From positions 447,856-511,855 of the forward strand of contig NZ_JALBGD010000004.1 in the NCBI RefSeq assembly GCF_023507705.1: a DNA stretch of 64,000 bases, given 5' to 3'. This document shows, piece after piece, positions 1-7,981 of the stretch (positions are counted from its first letter, which is position 1; every line of letters begins with the position of its first letter). Origin of the DNA: Stappia sp. WLB 29. GTDB lineage: Bacteria; Pseudomonadota; Alphaproteobacteria; Rhizobiales; Stappiaceae. Both the position numbers and the translations under genes were made by a program. Below the pieces are notes generated by a model that worked only from the letters and a program-made list of their open reading frames with translations, made no database searches and had not been told where the DNA came from.

Positions 1-129
1 AACCCACTCGGCGGCGCCCGCGTCCATCTCGGCGGGCGTCGTCCAGGCACCCTCCGGCGTCACGCAGAGCTGCCAGTCGGCGTTGGCGAGACGGTTCCCG
101 GCCTCGGGCAGGGTGGCAAGGTCGATCAT
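1..129 (-). CDS. Glycoside-hydrolase family 2-like protein, N-terminal fragment
   Basis: Only the first 43 codons are present; the gene runs off the left edge. The start is the ATG at 129-127 on the complement. The segment ADWQLCVTPEGAW followed by a final EWV resembles the opening of the jelly-roll domain of family 2 glycoside hydrolases (beta-mannosidase-like proteins), but the catalytic domain is outside the window, so this is a weak family guess. It starts 40 bases after the stop of the DUF1839 gene on the same strand and is probably part of the same operon. A sugar-cleaving or sugar-binding protein would fit a pathway that attaches a carrier-borne amino acid to a glycan, but that is inference. 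Confidence 0.45.
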   Translation of the reverse strand, partial: MIDLATLPEAGNRLANADWQLCVTPEGAWTTPAEMDAGAAEWV

Positions 130-169
130 CTGGCTCCCCGGTACTGGGCAGTCCCGCGCGGCCGCAGCG

Positions 170-1165
170 TCACGCGGCGAGCGTGCGCAGGCGGGAGGGA
201 AGTTTCTCTTCCAGCCCCGTCATCAGCGTGTCCCAGGCCGCTGCCGCCGGGGTCAAGGCCTCGTCGAGCCCGGAAAAGCGTTTTCGCGCCAGCGCCCTTG
301 CCAGCTGGAACTGCAGCGTCTTGCAGCATTCGGAGATGGCTCGTGCCGCGCCGGCCTCCGCCGCAAGGCTGCCGTCCTCGGCAAGCCAGTCGAGATGGCT
401 CGCCGCCAGCTCGAAATTGGCGCCCGCCTGGCGCAGCGTGTTGAACGCGTATTTGTGGAAGGCCTCGAAGGGACGCTCCGACAGGGCCTCGATCTCGGCC
501 GCGAAGCCCGATGCATAGACGGCAAAGGGATTGTCCTTCGGCCGCCGGGCCAGATGCCCGGCAAGCAGCTTCCAGGCGGTCTCGCGCGGATCGCCGGCCG
601 GTGCAGCCTCGGGGAATTTCGCGAATTCGGTATAGGGCAGGAAGGGGAGGGGCTGGGCGTGTTCGCCGCGCTGGAACACGCCGTCGAAGTCCTCGCCTTC
701 CAGTTCGAAGAAGCCGGCATTGTGGAAGTAGCGCAGACGCTTGGCGCCTTCGTCCAGCGCGGTGATCGCCACCGTCGTCTTGCCGTGCTCGATGCGGTAG
801 CTGACGCCCTGCGTGTCGGGCAGGAAATAGCTGTCCACCTCGACGAGGCAGAGCCGGCCGCGGGCGATCTGCGTCGCCACATGCCGCTCGACCGGCTCGT
901 AGACGGCCAGTTCCGTCGCACGGATGCCGTAGAGTGCCTCGAGATCCTCCAGCGGCACCTTGAAGAAGGTGAACTGGTCGCCCTCGAAATCCTGCGTCAC
1001 GGTGAAGCCGAGCATCGCCTCCACCGGCAGGCCGAGCGCATGCAGCACCTCGATCCACAGATCGACATAGCAGTTGGTCTCCGGCCACATCCGCCCCGCG
1101 TCATGCAGGGGATGCGGCCGGTAGCCGTCGGCCCGAAGGGCGGCGAGCCTGTCGAATGCGGGCAT
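170..1165 (-). CDS. DUF1839 family protein
   Basis: A 331-residue soluble protein with no signal peptide or membrane segment. It carries the features I associate with DUF1839: an early ETNCYVDLWIEVLHALG block near residues 24-40, an acidic DFEGDQFTFFKVP block around residue 50, and an aromatic YFLPDTQG...YRIEHGKTT stretch near 120-135. The ATG at 1165 lies 2 bases after the stop of the carrier-protein ligase, so translation is likely coupled. The biochemical function is unknown. In rhizobia DUF1839 genes recur beside amino acid--[carrier protein] ligases, which suggests that it acts on the aminoacylated carrier protein, for example as a transferase or release enzyme; that role is inferred from context alone. 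Confidence 0.82.
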   Translation of the reverse strand: MPAFDRLAALRADGYRPHPLHDAGRMWPETNCYVDLWIEVLHALGLPVEAMLGFTVTQDFEGDQFTFFKVPLEDLEALYGIRATELAVYEPVERHVATQIARGRLCLVEVDSYFLPDTQGVSYRIEHGKTTVAITALDEGAKRLRYFHNAGFFELEGEDFDGVFQRGEHAQPLPFLPYTEFAKFPEAAPAGDPRETAWKLLAGHLARRPKDNPFAVYASGFAAEIEALSERPFEAFHKYAFNTLRQAGANFELAASHLDWLAEDGSLAAEAGAARAISECCKTLQFQLARALARKRFSGLDEALTPAAAAWDTLMTGLEEKLPSRLRTLAA

Positions 1166-1167
1166 GG

Positions 1168-2079
1168 TCAGCCCCACAGCGCCTTGCGCACGTCCGCCGG
1201 CCAGTCGGCCGTCTCCAGCCCATGGCGGGCGAAGAGCGCAAGCGTGATCCGCTCCAGGCCGAAGCCGACGCAGGCCGTGTGCGCGGTCGCGCCGTCGGCG
1301 GTCGTGAGGCCCCAGGTCGTGCCGAAATGGTCCTGGTGGTAGTTGAAGCTGAGGCAGGCGGTCTTGTTGGCCGACGAGGTCACCGGGATCAGCAACTCGA
1401 ACTTCAGCTTCTGCTCGCGCTGGCTGTTGCCCATCATCTTGCCGGCGCGGCCGAAGAACGGATCGTTCGCCGTGTCCAGCTCGACATCGAGGCCGACGGC
1501 GGAGATCAGCTTCTGCCCGCGCTCCATCCAGTCCTCGCGGAATTCCATCACCTGGTCCGGCGTGCCCATGCGCACGAACTCGCGCATGCGGAACAGCTGC
1601 ATGCGGGCCGGGTCCTTCGAGGGCTCGTGGCGGAAGCAGTAGGACTGCAGGTCGAACAGCCCGCCGCCGGCCGGCAACGGTCCGCGCTTGGCCACCACCG
1701 GATAGAGCGGGTAGCAGGCGGCCGGCGTCAGCACCACGTCGGTGGCCTTCTGTCCTTCCGTCCAGTCGCCGCCCTCGGCGATGCACTGCAACAGGTTCAT
1801 GTGGTCGAGCTCGCAGCCGCAGAAGCTGTGCACCGTGCCGGCCAGCTGCGGGAAGCTCTTCATGTAGCCGGAGCCTTCGAAATGCTTGCGGTTCATGCCC
1901 GGCGGGAAGCGGATCACCTCCGGGCGCGCGTCTGCCGGCGCATGGGCGTCGATCAGCTTCTCGAAGCGCGCGATCACGTCCTCGAAGGCGCCGCTGCGGC
2001 CATAGAGGCCGTCGATGCCGGTATCGATCAGCAGGCCGGCGTCGAGCAGCCGGTCGAGCAGCGAGCTCTGCATGTCCAT
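1168..2079 (-). CDS. Amino acid--[acyl-carrier-protein] ligase (atypical seryl-tRNA-synthetase homologue)
   Basis: A 303-residue protein corresponding to a stand-alone class II aminoacyl-tRNA-synthetase catalytic core. It lacks the N-terminal tRNA-binding coiled coil of normal SerRS. Class II motif 2 is seen in [24 protein letters not shown] and motif 3 in [12 protein letters not shown]. Cys122, Glu167 and Cys270 occupy the places of the zinc ligands of the characterised Bradyrhizobium enzyme Bll0957 (as I recall them, Cys131, Glu176, Cys279), each displaced by nine. Known members activate glycine or alanine with ATP and load it onto the phosphopantetheine arm of a dedicated carrier protein rather than tRNA. 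The ATG at 2079 has GGGAGG five bases upstream. The carrier protein gene lies two genes upstream in the same operon. Confidence 0.93.
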   Translation of the reverse strand: MDMQSSLLDRLLDAGLLIDTGIDGLYGRSGAFEDVIARFEKLIDAHAPADARPEVIRFPPGMNRKHFEGSGYMKSFPQLAGTVHSFCGCELDHMNLLQCIAEGGDWTEGQKATDVVLTPAACYPLYPVVAKRGPLPAGGGLFDLQSYCFRHEPSKDPARMQLFRMREFVRMGTPDQVMEFREDWMERGQKLISAVGLDVELDTANDPFFGRAGKMMGNSQREQKLKFELLIPVTSSANKTACLSFNYHQDHFGTTWGLTTADGATAHTACVGFGLERITLALFARHGLETADWPADVRKALWG

Positions 2080-2092
2080 GGGTCCCTCCCGA

Positions 2093-3274
2093 TCAGCCGT
2101 AAAGGCTGGTGTCCTGCTTGTGCACGAGCAGCATGGTCGACGTGTTGCCGAGAATGCGGTCGTTGGAGATCATCAGCTGGGCCGAATGCGCATCGCGCAG
2201 GTGCCGGCCGAGGCTGTAGGGCGTGCCGTTCTTGTAGGCGAGGATGCCGCAGATCAGCATGCAGTGATTGATGATCGACAGGATCGTCTGCGAACTGGCG
2301 ATCTTCAGGTTGTTCATTGCCACGGCAAAGCTCATGGCCGAGAGCTTGTCCTCGTCGAGCCGCGCCGCGTCGTATTTCTCGATGGCCGCCACGATGCTGG
2401 CCTTGACGCCCTGCAGCAGGGCCGAGGCCTCGGCGACGCGCAGCGCGCCGGGCGGCGCCTGGTCGGGGCTGCGGCGGGCGGCGGCGCGCACGAAGGCCTG
2501 CGCCTTGGCGAAGGCATCGGCGGCGATGCCGTACCACACCGCGCTCCACAGGATGTGCGAATGGGCGAGCATCGATTGCGCGGCGATCTCGGCGAAGGGT
2601 CGGGGCAGGATCTGCTTCGCCGGCGCCTCGCCCTTGAACAGGAAGCCGTCGGAGCAGGTGCCGCGCATGCCCAGCGTGTCCCACACATGGGTGCGCTCGA
2701 GCGTGTACTGGTCCTTCAGGAAGACGGTCATCACCTGGTCGCTGGAGGCGGCTTGCGGGTGCGCGCGCGAGGTGATCAGAATGGCGTCGGCCTCGGTGCC
2801 GTAGGAGATGACGGTGGCGTCCTTCTGCAGCCGGCAGGTGTCGCCGTCCACCTCGATCGCGCAGATCGAGTTGCGCAGGTTGCCGCCGATGCCCCCTTCC
2901 GTCGTTGCCGAGGCGAGCAGCAGCTGTTCGGCCGCGACGCGGACCATGAAGCCGCGGTGCCAGTCGTCCTCCTCGCCGTGGCTGACCAGGCTCGAGACCT
3001 TGATCTGGTGCATGGCGAAGACCATCGCGGCCGCGGCGCAGGCCTGCCCGAGAATGGCGCAAAGCTCGGAAATCTCCGCGACCGACGCGCCGTCGCCGCC
3101 CAGCTCCACCGGGATCTGGCATCCCAGCAGCCGTTCGTGCCGCATCGCATCGACCGCCTCGCGCGGGAAGCGCGCCGCGGTGTCGACCGCATCCGCATGG
3201 GTGGCGGCGATCGCTGCCACCCGCCGCATGCGCTCGCACAGCGTCATGGCCTTTGCGGAGCCGAGCACGGTCAT
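2093..3274 (-). CDS. Acyl-CoA dehydrogenase-like flavoprotein
   Basis: A 393-residue protein with the acyl-CoA dehydrogenase fold order: helical N-terminal domain, a central beta domain ([16 protein letters not shown] near residue 120, [16 protein letters not shown] near 200) and a helical C-terminal domain. The family uses FAD to dehydrogenate or hydroxylate thioester-bound or small aromatic substrates. [14 protein letters not shown] matches the conserved W-x-x-L-G-M-R-x-T/S-x-S/D block. The start ATG at 3274 shares one base with the stop of the carrier protein gene (TGATG), showing translational coupling. Because its neighbours load an amino acid onto a carrier protein, a plausible substrate is the aminoacyl-S-carrier, giving an imine or dehydro-amino acid; this is inferred. 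The operon continues 13 bases later with the ligase. Confidence 0.85.
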   Translation of the reverse strand: MTVLGSAKAMTLCERMRRVAAIAATHADAVDTAARFPREAVDAMRHERLLGCQIPVELGGDGASVAEISELCAILGQACAAAAMVFAMHQIKVSSLVSHGEEDDWHRGFMVRVAAEQLLLASATTEGGIGGNLRNSICAIEVDGDTCRLQKDATVISYGTEADAILITSRAHPQAASSDQVMTVFLKDQYTLERTHVWDTLGMRGTCSDGFLFKGEAPAKQILPRPFAEIAAQSMLAHSHILWSAVWYGIAADAFAKAQAFVRAAARRSPDQAPPGALRVAEASALLQGVKASIVAAIEKYDAARLDEDKLSAMSFAVAMNNLKIASSQTILSIINHCMLICGILAYKNGTPYSLGRHLRDAHSAQLMISNDRILGNTSTMLLVHKQDTSLYG

Positions 3275-3531
3275 CACGCCACCTGCTCGTCCGGTGCGAG
3301 TTCGGCCACCGCCGAGGAGATCGCGCCGATACTGGAGAAGGTCTTGCGGTTGAGCATGGTCTCGGGGAACTCGATGTCGAACCGCTCTTCCAGCGCCAGC
3401 ATCAGCTGCACGGATGCGAAGGACGACAGGCCCGCGGCATAAAGATCCGCGTCGTCGGCCAGCGTGGCGACATCCACCGGAAGCTTGCCGTGGCTGGCGA
3501 TGATCTGTCGCACGTCTTCGATGATCGGCAT
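3274..3531 (-). CDS. Acyl/peptidyl carrier protein
   Basis: An 85-residue protein of carrier-protein size and charge. The segment YAAGLSSFASVQLM matches the phosphopantetheinylation motif, with Ser37 in place of the Ser of the usual DSL. ERFDIEFPETML is the helix III region that usually follows. The ATG at 3531 is preferred because AGGAG ends seven bases upstream; the in-frame ATG at 3537 would place AGGAG only one base away. The gene heads the operon and presumably supplies the thiol arm loaded by the amino acid ligase encoded downstream. In the Bradyrhizobium and Agrobacterium systems the cognate carrier protein is likewise adjacent to the ligase. Confidence 0.92.
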   Translation of the reverse strand: MPIIEDVRQIIASHGKLPVDVATLADDADLYAAGLSSFASVQLMLALEERFDIEFPETMLNRKTFSSIGAISSAVAELAPDEQVA

Positions 3532-3916
3532 TGTCATGCTCCTGTAGATTTCGCGCAAGATGAAATGTTTTGTCCGGAGTTCCGGCGTTGCCCGTGTTGT
3601 CGCACGTCCTCATTGAAAATATCTAAATGTGAATACAGACGAGTTCCCTAAATTTCTTAAGGTTAATGCGGAATTTTTACCCGGAAGGATCGTATTCGGG
3701 CTGCCGGAATGGACGCTGGCCGGCGCACGCAGCCGCGTGTCCGGCCCGGCTCCGGGGCGATCGTGTCTGCGCAGGGCTCTCGTCCTGCATCTGCTGTTTT
3801 AATTGACCGTCCGGTCGATCAATTATTATATGCCGACGAGGGGCGTTGACGCCCGCCTGCGGGGCGGGGAAAAAGACGCCGGCAATAACGGTCCGGGCGG
3901 ACCAGGGAGGTCTTTG
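3532..3916. other. AT-richer intergenic region between divergent carrier-protein operon and thiolase gene
   Basis: A 385-base gap between divergent genes. Bases 3590-3680 are clearly AT-richer than the surroundings (for example TCTAAATGTGAATACAGAC, TTTCTTAAGGTTAATG) and presumably hold the promoter for the minus-strand carrier-protein operon, though I cannot pick a convincing -35/-10 pair. Bases 3801-3831 hold the plus-strand promoter and operator described separately. No small gene is evident. Confidence 0.55.
3801..3831 (+). promoter_or_regulatory. Promoter with TetR-type operator upstream of thiolase gene
   Basis: The sequence TTGACC at 3803-3808 can serve as -35 and TATTAT/ATTATA at 3824-3830 as -10 with a 15-16 base spacer. 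Inside the spacer lies a perfect inverted repeat GACCG-TC-CGGTC (3805-3816), extended imperfectly to TTGACCG...CGATCAA. A GACCG-N2-CGGTC core is typical of operators for TetR-family regulators of acyl-CoA and phenylacetate metabolism, so repression by such a regulator, relieved by an acyl-CoA, is likely. The regulator gene is not in this window. Confidence 0.65.
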
Positions 3917-5122
3917 ATGCGCAATGCCTATATCGTCGACTATGTCCGCACGCCGATCGGCCGCTTCGGCGGCGCGTTGTCTTCGGTGCGGGCGGACGAT
4001 CTCGGTGCCGTGCCGATCCGCGCCCTGGTCGAGCGCAATGGCGGCGTCGACTGGGCGCGCGTCGACGATGTCGTCTACGGCTGCGCCAACCAGGCGGGCG
4101 AGGACAACCGCAATGTCGCGCGCATGGCAGCGCTTCTTGCCGGCCTGCCGGTCGAGGTGCCCGGCACCACGGTCAACCGCCTGTGCGGCTCGGGCATGGA
4201 TGCGGTGATCATGGCCGCCCGTGCCATCCGCACCGGCGAGGCGGATCTGATGATCGCCGGCGGCGTCGAGAGCATGTCCCGTGCGCCCTTCGTCCTGCCC
4301 AAGGCCGACAGCGCCTTTTCCCGCCATGCGGAAATCCACGACACCACCATCGGCTGGCGCTTCGTCAATCCCGTGATGAAGGCGCAATACGGCATCGATT
4401 CCATGCCGGAGACGGCGGAAAACGTCGCCGAGGACTACAGCATCGCGCGTGCCGACCAGGATGCCTTCGCCGCCCGCTCGCAGGACCGCGCCGTTGCGGC
4501 CCAGGAAAACGGCCGTCTCGCCCGCGAAATCGTCCCGGTCACCATCCCGCAGCGCAAGGGCGATCCCGTCGTCGTCGAGCGCGACGAGCACCCGCGTGCC
4601 GGCACCACGGCCGAAAAGCTCGCCAAGCTGCCGACGCCGTTCCGCCAGGGCGGATCGGTGACCGCCGGCAACGCGTCGGGCGTCAATGACGGCGCCGCCG
4701 CGCTGCTGATCGCCTCCGAAGAGGCGGTGAAGGCCTACGGCCTGACGCCGATCGCCCGCATCCTCGGCGGTGCGACGGCGGGCGTGCCGCCGCGCGTCAT
4801 GGGCATCGGCCCGGTGCCGGCGACGCGCAAGCTGATGGCGCTGCTCGGCCTGTCCATTGCGGATTTCGACGTCGTCGAGTTGAACGAGGCCTTCGCGGCC
4901 CAGGGGCTGGCGGTGATGCGCGAGCTGGGACTGGCGGACGATGCTGCCCACGTCAATCCGAATGGCGGGGCCATCGCGCTCGGACATCCGCTCGGCATGT
5001 CGGGCGCGCGCATCGTCGGCACGGCCGCATTGGAGCTGGCCGAGCGCGGCAAGGCCCGCGCGCTTGCCACCATGTGCATCGGCGTCGGCCAGGGCATCGC
5101 CTGCGCCATCGAGCGCGCCTGA
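3917..5122 (+). CDS. pcaF: 3-oxoadipyl-CoA thiolase
   Basis: A 401-residue thiolase that cleaves 3-oxoadipyl-CoA to succinyl-CoA and acetyl-CoA at the end of the beta-ketoadipate or phenylacetate pathway. The catalytic residues are Cys90 ([10 protein letters not shown]), His357 ([11 protein letters not shown]) and Cys387 (CIGVGQG). [17 protein letters not shown] and [22 protein letters not shown] are characteristic of PcaF/PaaJ/PaaE rather than acetoacetyl-CoA thiolases, and the length equals that of the family. The ATG at 3917 follows GGGAGG by six bases. It stands alone, without other pca or paa genes, behind an operator of TetR type, so it may belong to a scattered regulon. A broader acetyl-CoA acyltransferase role cannot be excluded. 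Confidence 0.85.
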   Translation: MRNAYIVDYVRTPIGRFGGALSSVRADDLGAVPIRALVERNGGVDWARVDDVVYGCANQAGEDNRNVARMAALLAGLPVEVPGTTVNRLCGSGMDAVIMAARAIRTGEADLMIAGGVESMSRAPFVLPKADSAFSRHAEIHDTTIGWRFVNPVMKAQYGIDSMPETAENVAEDYSIARADQDAFAARSQDRAVAAQENGRLAREIVPVTIPQRKGDPVVVERDEHPRAGTTAEKLAKLPTPFRQGGSVTAGNASGVNDGAAALLIASEEAVKAYGLTPIARILGGATAGVPPRVMGIGPVPATRKLMALLGLSIADFDVVELNEAFAAQGLAVMRELGLADDAAHVNPNGGAIALGHPLGMSGARIVGTAALELAERGKARALATMCIGVGQGIACAIERA

Positions 5123-5292
5123 CGCCGCCTCGCCGCTCCGTGCAGGGGCGCAATGTCAGAAGCGGAATGGCAGGGGAAAAATTTCCTGCGATCTCTTGAC
5201 GTTCGGTGGTCCGGGGGCCGACAACCGAAGCGTGGTTCCGGAACTGGGGCAGACTGCGGCTCTCTTGCCGCAACCGGAATGTGGAGATCGAT

Positions 5293-5583
5293 ATGGCAGA
5301 GGGCGAGGACGAGGCCCGGCGCAGCAGCCGGGTCAGGACTCTCAAGCAGGGGCGGCTCGTTCTGGCGGGCAAGGGCGGTTTCGGCATCGACTGCCGGATC
5401 GTCAATCTTTCCGCCCATGGCGCCCGGCTGAAGCTGGAAACGCCGCTGACCCGCAGCGAGGCTGTCGACCTCGTCTTCCTTCCCGAGAACATCCGCACCC
5501 CGGTCAAGGTTATCTGGCAGGAAGACAACCTCATGGGGGTGGAGTTTTCCGAGCCCCTGACCTGGCTGAAGAACCTGACCTGA
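5293..5583 (+). CDS. PilZ domain protein
   Basis: A 96-residue stand-alone PilZ domain. The two cyclic-di-GMP-binding signatures are visible: Arg9-x-x-x-Arg13 in ARRSSRV and N38-x-S-x-x-G43 in IVNLSAHG. The rest (GVEFSEPL at the end of the barrel) also fits. Such small proteins act as c-di-GMP receptors that change motility, exopolysaccharide or envelope enzymes through protein contacts. The ATG at 5293 has GGAG six bases upstream. A longer frame upstream has no supporting signal. The gene is monocistronic and converges with the next gene, 2 bases apart. The target of this receptor cannot be inferred from its neighbours. Confidence 0.85.
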   Translation: MAEGEDEARRSSRVRTLKQGRLVLAGKGGFGIDCRIVNLSAHGARLKLETPLTRSEAVDLVFLPENIRTPVKVIWQEDNLMGVEFSEPLTWLKNLT

Positions 5584-5585
5584 TC

Positions 5586-6404
5586 CTAGGTCGAGGGCAG
5601 GGCGGCAAGGTCGAAATGGCCGACCCGGGTCACCAGCTCGCCTGAGCGGATCTGCTCCAGCCGCAGCGAAAGCCACGCCTCCACGTCCGCCGCATCCGCG
5701 CCGGTTTCGCGTGCCGCCTGCGCCCAGCCCTCCACCAGCATCGTCTGGAACGCGCTCTCGCCGGGCAGGGCTTCCCAGTCGGCTGCCCCCTCCTCGACAT
5801 GCAGGCCCGCCTTGCGGAAGGCCGCTGCCGCATGGGCATGCGCCTTCGGCCCCAGCGCCGGGCCGAAGCCCTTGTCGCTGCCCTGATGCGCCAGCATCCC
5901 CGCGCGCACCGTCTCGTCGAACGGATGCGCAGGCTCCAGCGACTGCCGCCCGTCATAGGTGAGCATGGCAAGGAACGGCAGGCCCCGTCCGGCCAGCGTC
6001 TCAGCCAACCCGTCGATCCATTGCGCCGAGACGAGGTCGAGGAAGGCGGAGGTCGTCACCGCATCGATCCCGGACAGCAGCTCGGCCGGAAGCCCCGGCG
6101 CAAGATCCGCCGCGACGATCTCGGCCGCCAGTCCGTCGCGTTCGGCCATCTCGCCGGCCAGCGCCATCAGCACCGGATCGTGCTCGGCGAGCCGCCAGCT
6201 GGTGGGAAAGCGCAGATGCGGGTGCAGCGCGCGCATGGTCGCGCCGGTTCCCGCGCCCAGGTCGAGGATCACCAGCGGCGCGTCGCCCTTCTTGCGGGCG
6301 CATGCCTCGAGGTGATCGAGAAAGGCCTCGCGCACGGCCGCGTTGCGCGCCCGCAGGTCGGCCGGCTCGCGCGCCGAAAGCCAGTCGCCGGAAAAGCCGC
6401 TCAT
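5586..6404 (-). CDS. Class I SAM-dependent methyltransferase
   Basis: A 272-residue Rossmann-fold methyltransferase. Motif I is [12 protein letters not shown] (residues about 46-57), followed by an acidic HDP in SWRLAEHDP (motif II) and a [16 protein letters not shown] block near motif IV/post-IV. The start overlaps the stop of the upstream glycosyltransferase by four bases (ATGA), so it is the last gene of the dehydrogenase / pterin-synthase-like / glycosyltransferase / methyltransferase operon. The context suggests that it methylates a small glycosylated metabolite rather than protein or nucleic acid, but nothing in the sequence fixes the acceptor. No membrane segment or signal peptide is visible. 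Confidence 0.85.
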   Translation of the reverse strand: MSGFSGDWLSAREPADLRARNAAVREAFLDHLEACARKKGDAPLVILDLGAGTGATMRALHPHLRFPTSWRLAEHDPVLMALAGEMAERDGLAAEIVAADLAPGLPAELLSGIDAVTTSAFLDLVSAQWIDGLAETLAGRGLPFLAMLTYDGRQSLEPAHPFDETVRAGMLAHQGSDKGFGPALGPKAHAHAAAAFRKAGLHVEEGAADWEALPGESAFQTMLVEGWAQAARETGADAADVEAWLSLRLEQIRSGELVTRVGHFDLAALPST

Positions 6405-7471
6405 CGTCCAATCTCCGCAATCAGGGCGGCGAGCCGCCGGGCCTGGTCCTGCCAGCCCGGCAGGCCCTGCGCATGGGCGCGTGCCGCCTGTGCCATGGTT
6501 TCGGTGCGCCGCGGATCGTCTGCCAGCTGTCGGATCGCCGAACCGACGGCAGCCGCATCGCCGGCCTCGCACAGGAGGCCCGCCGCGGTCGGCACGGTAT
6601 CGCGCACTGCGCCCGCGCCGGTCGCGATGACGGGAAGTGCGTGCGCCATCGCCTCGACGAAGGCCATGCCGTAGCCTTCGTAGAGCGTCGTCAGCGCGAA
6701 GGCATCCGCCTCGGCGTAAAGCGCGTCGAGCGCTGCCTTCGGCAGCGCCCCGTGCAGGCGCACCTGCTGCGACAGCCCGAGCCGGTCGATCTCCGCGCGC
6801 ACCCGGCTCGCGTGGGCCGGGTCGAGATCGGCGCTGCCGGCGATGTCCAGCGTGATCCGCGTGTCGCGCAGGTCGGCAAGGGCCGCCAGCAGCGTCGGGT
6901 GATCCTTGCGCGGCACCAGCGAGCCGACCGACAGCAGCCGGAACGGATCGCCCGGTTGCCGGGCGCGCCGCGTGCGCGGCGGGGGCAGGACGAGGCCCGG
7001 CTCCAGCACGCTCACGCGCTCGCGGGCCACCCCGAATTCGGCCGCGACGGCGGCCGCTGTGGTCGGGCTTGTCGTCACCACATGGCGTGCCAGCGCCAGC
7101 GCCCGGCGCTCGCTGGCATGCAGCTCCGCCGCCCGCATCGGCGGCACCCCGCTCTCATGGGCCAGCGGGTGGTGGACGAGGGCGATCAGGCGCAGCCTCC
7201 GTGCATGCGGGGCGGCGATGGCATCCATCACGCCGAAGGCCAGCCCGTCGATCATCACGACCTCGCCGTCGGCTAGCCCGGCGAGCAGACGCTCGCCGGC
7301 TGCCAGCGTGGCCGGCGAGGGCGCGGGATAGCCCTCGCCCAGCGTCAGCGCCGTCACCTTTGTGCCTCCGGCCTCAAGCGCGGCAAGCAGCTCGCGGTCG
7401 TAGACATAGCCGCCGGTCGGCGTCTCCAGCCGGCCCGGATAGAGAAAAGTGAGCCGGGCTGCCGCCGTCAT
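6401..7471 (-). CDS. Glycosyltransferase family 4 (GT-B fold)
   Basis: A 356-residue retaining glycosyltransferase of the GT4/GPGTF type. The C-terminal nucleotide-sugar domain shows LLSVGSLVPRKDH (residues 179-191) and the E-x7-E motif Glu265-Glu273 in LYEGYGMAFVEAM. The N-terminal acceptor domain (LTFLYPGRLETPTGGYVYDREL) lacks a signal peptide, so the enzyme is cytosolic. Its start shares one base with the preceding gene's stop (TGATG) and its stop overlaps the methyltransferase start, which ties the three products to one pathway. Given the pterin-synthase-like partner, a soluble pterin or related small molecule is a plausible acceptor, as in bacterial pteridine glycosides; a lipid or polysaccharide acceptor is the alternative. 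Confidence 0.88.
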   Translation of the reverse strand: MTAAARLTFLYPGRLETPTGGYVYDRELLAALEAGGTKVTALTLGEGYPAPSPATLAAGERLLAGLADGEVVMIDGLAFGVMDAIAAPHARRLRLIALVHHPLAHESGVPPMRAAELHASERRALALARHVVTTSPTTAAAVAAEFGVARERVSVLEPGLVLPPPRTRRARQPGDPFRLLSVGSLVPRKDHPTLLAALADLRDTRITLDIAGSADLDPAHASRVRAEIDRLGLSQQVRLHGALPKAALDALYAEADAFALTTLYEGYGMAFVEAMAHALPVIATGAGAVRDTVPTAAGLLCEAGDAAAVGSAIRQLADDPRRTETMAQAARAHAQGLPGWQDQARRLAALIAEIGR

Positions 7472-7869
7472 CAGATCTTGCCTTCGTACCAGGCCCGTGC
7501 GGCATGGGATTCGTGCAGCGTCACGCGGATCGAGGTCAGCTCGTTGCCGGGACGTCCGAGCCGGTTCTCGCGCGCGGCCCGCGCCAGCGCGTCGAAGATG
7601 TGGCGGCTCAGGAACTCGGTGGTGGTGTTCTTGCCCTTGAACTCCGGCACGTCGTCGAGATTGCGGTAGTTCAGCGGCGTCAGCGTCTCCTTGAGCACCT
7701 CATGGGCGCGGCCGATGTCGATGACGATGCCGTTTGCGTCGAGTTCTTGCGAAAAGAACGCGGCATCGACGACGAAGGTCGCACCGTGCAGCTGCTGCGC
7801 GGGGCCGAAGACGTCGCCCTTGAAGGAATGGGCGATCATGATGTGGTCGCGGACTTCGACGGCGTGCAT
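7471..7869 (-). CDS. 6-pyruvoyl-tetrahydropterin synthase / QueD-like protein with altered active site
   Basis: A 132-residue single T-fold domain. Relationship to 6-pyruvoyl-tetrahydropterin synthase and 6-carboxytetrahydropterin synthase is shown by IMIAHSF with His14, QLHGATFVVD with His28, GIVIDIG (residues 47-53), LNYRNLD (66-72) and NTTTEFL (81-87, in place of PTxEN). The third zinc ligand of the canonical HGH is Ala30, and the catalytic Cys that normally precedes HGH is absent, so ordinary lyase chemistry is doubtful. The glutamate of TTTEF, which binds the pterin ring in the family, is kept (Glu85). The protein may therefore bind or rearrange a pterin-like substrate. It is coupled by TGATG to the glycosyltransferase. 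Confidence 0.82.
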   Translation of the reverse strand: MHAVEVRDHIMIAHSFKGDVFGPAQQLHGATFVVDAAFFSQELDANGIVIDIGRAHEVLKETLTPLNYRNLDDVPEFKGKNTTTEFLSRHIFDALARAARENRLGRPGNELTSIRVTLHESHAARAWYEGKI

Positions 7870-7981
7870 GTGTCGGGATCTCCTGTTGGAACCGGGCGGA
7901 GGCGGGAGGGCTGGTGACGTTACGCAAGACGGCCGCGTCCGGGTCGGTGCGGCGCGCATGTGACGTCGAATTGCGCCGACA

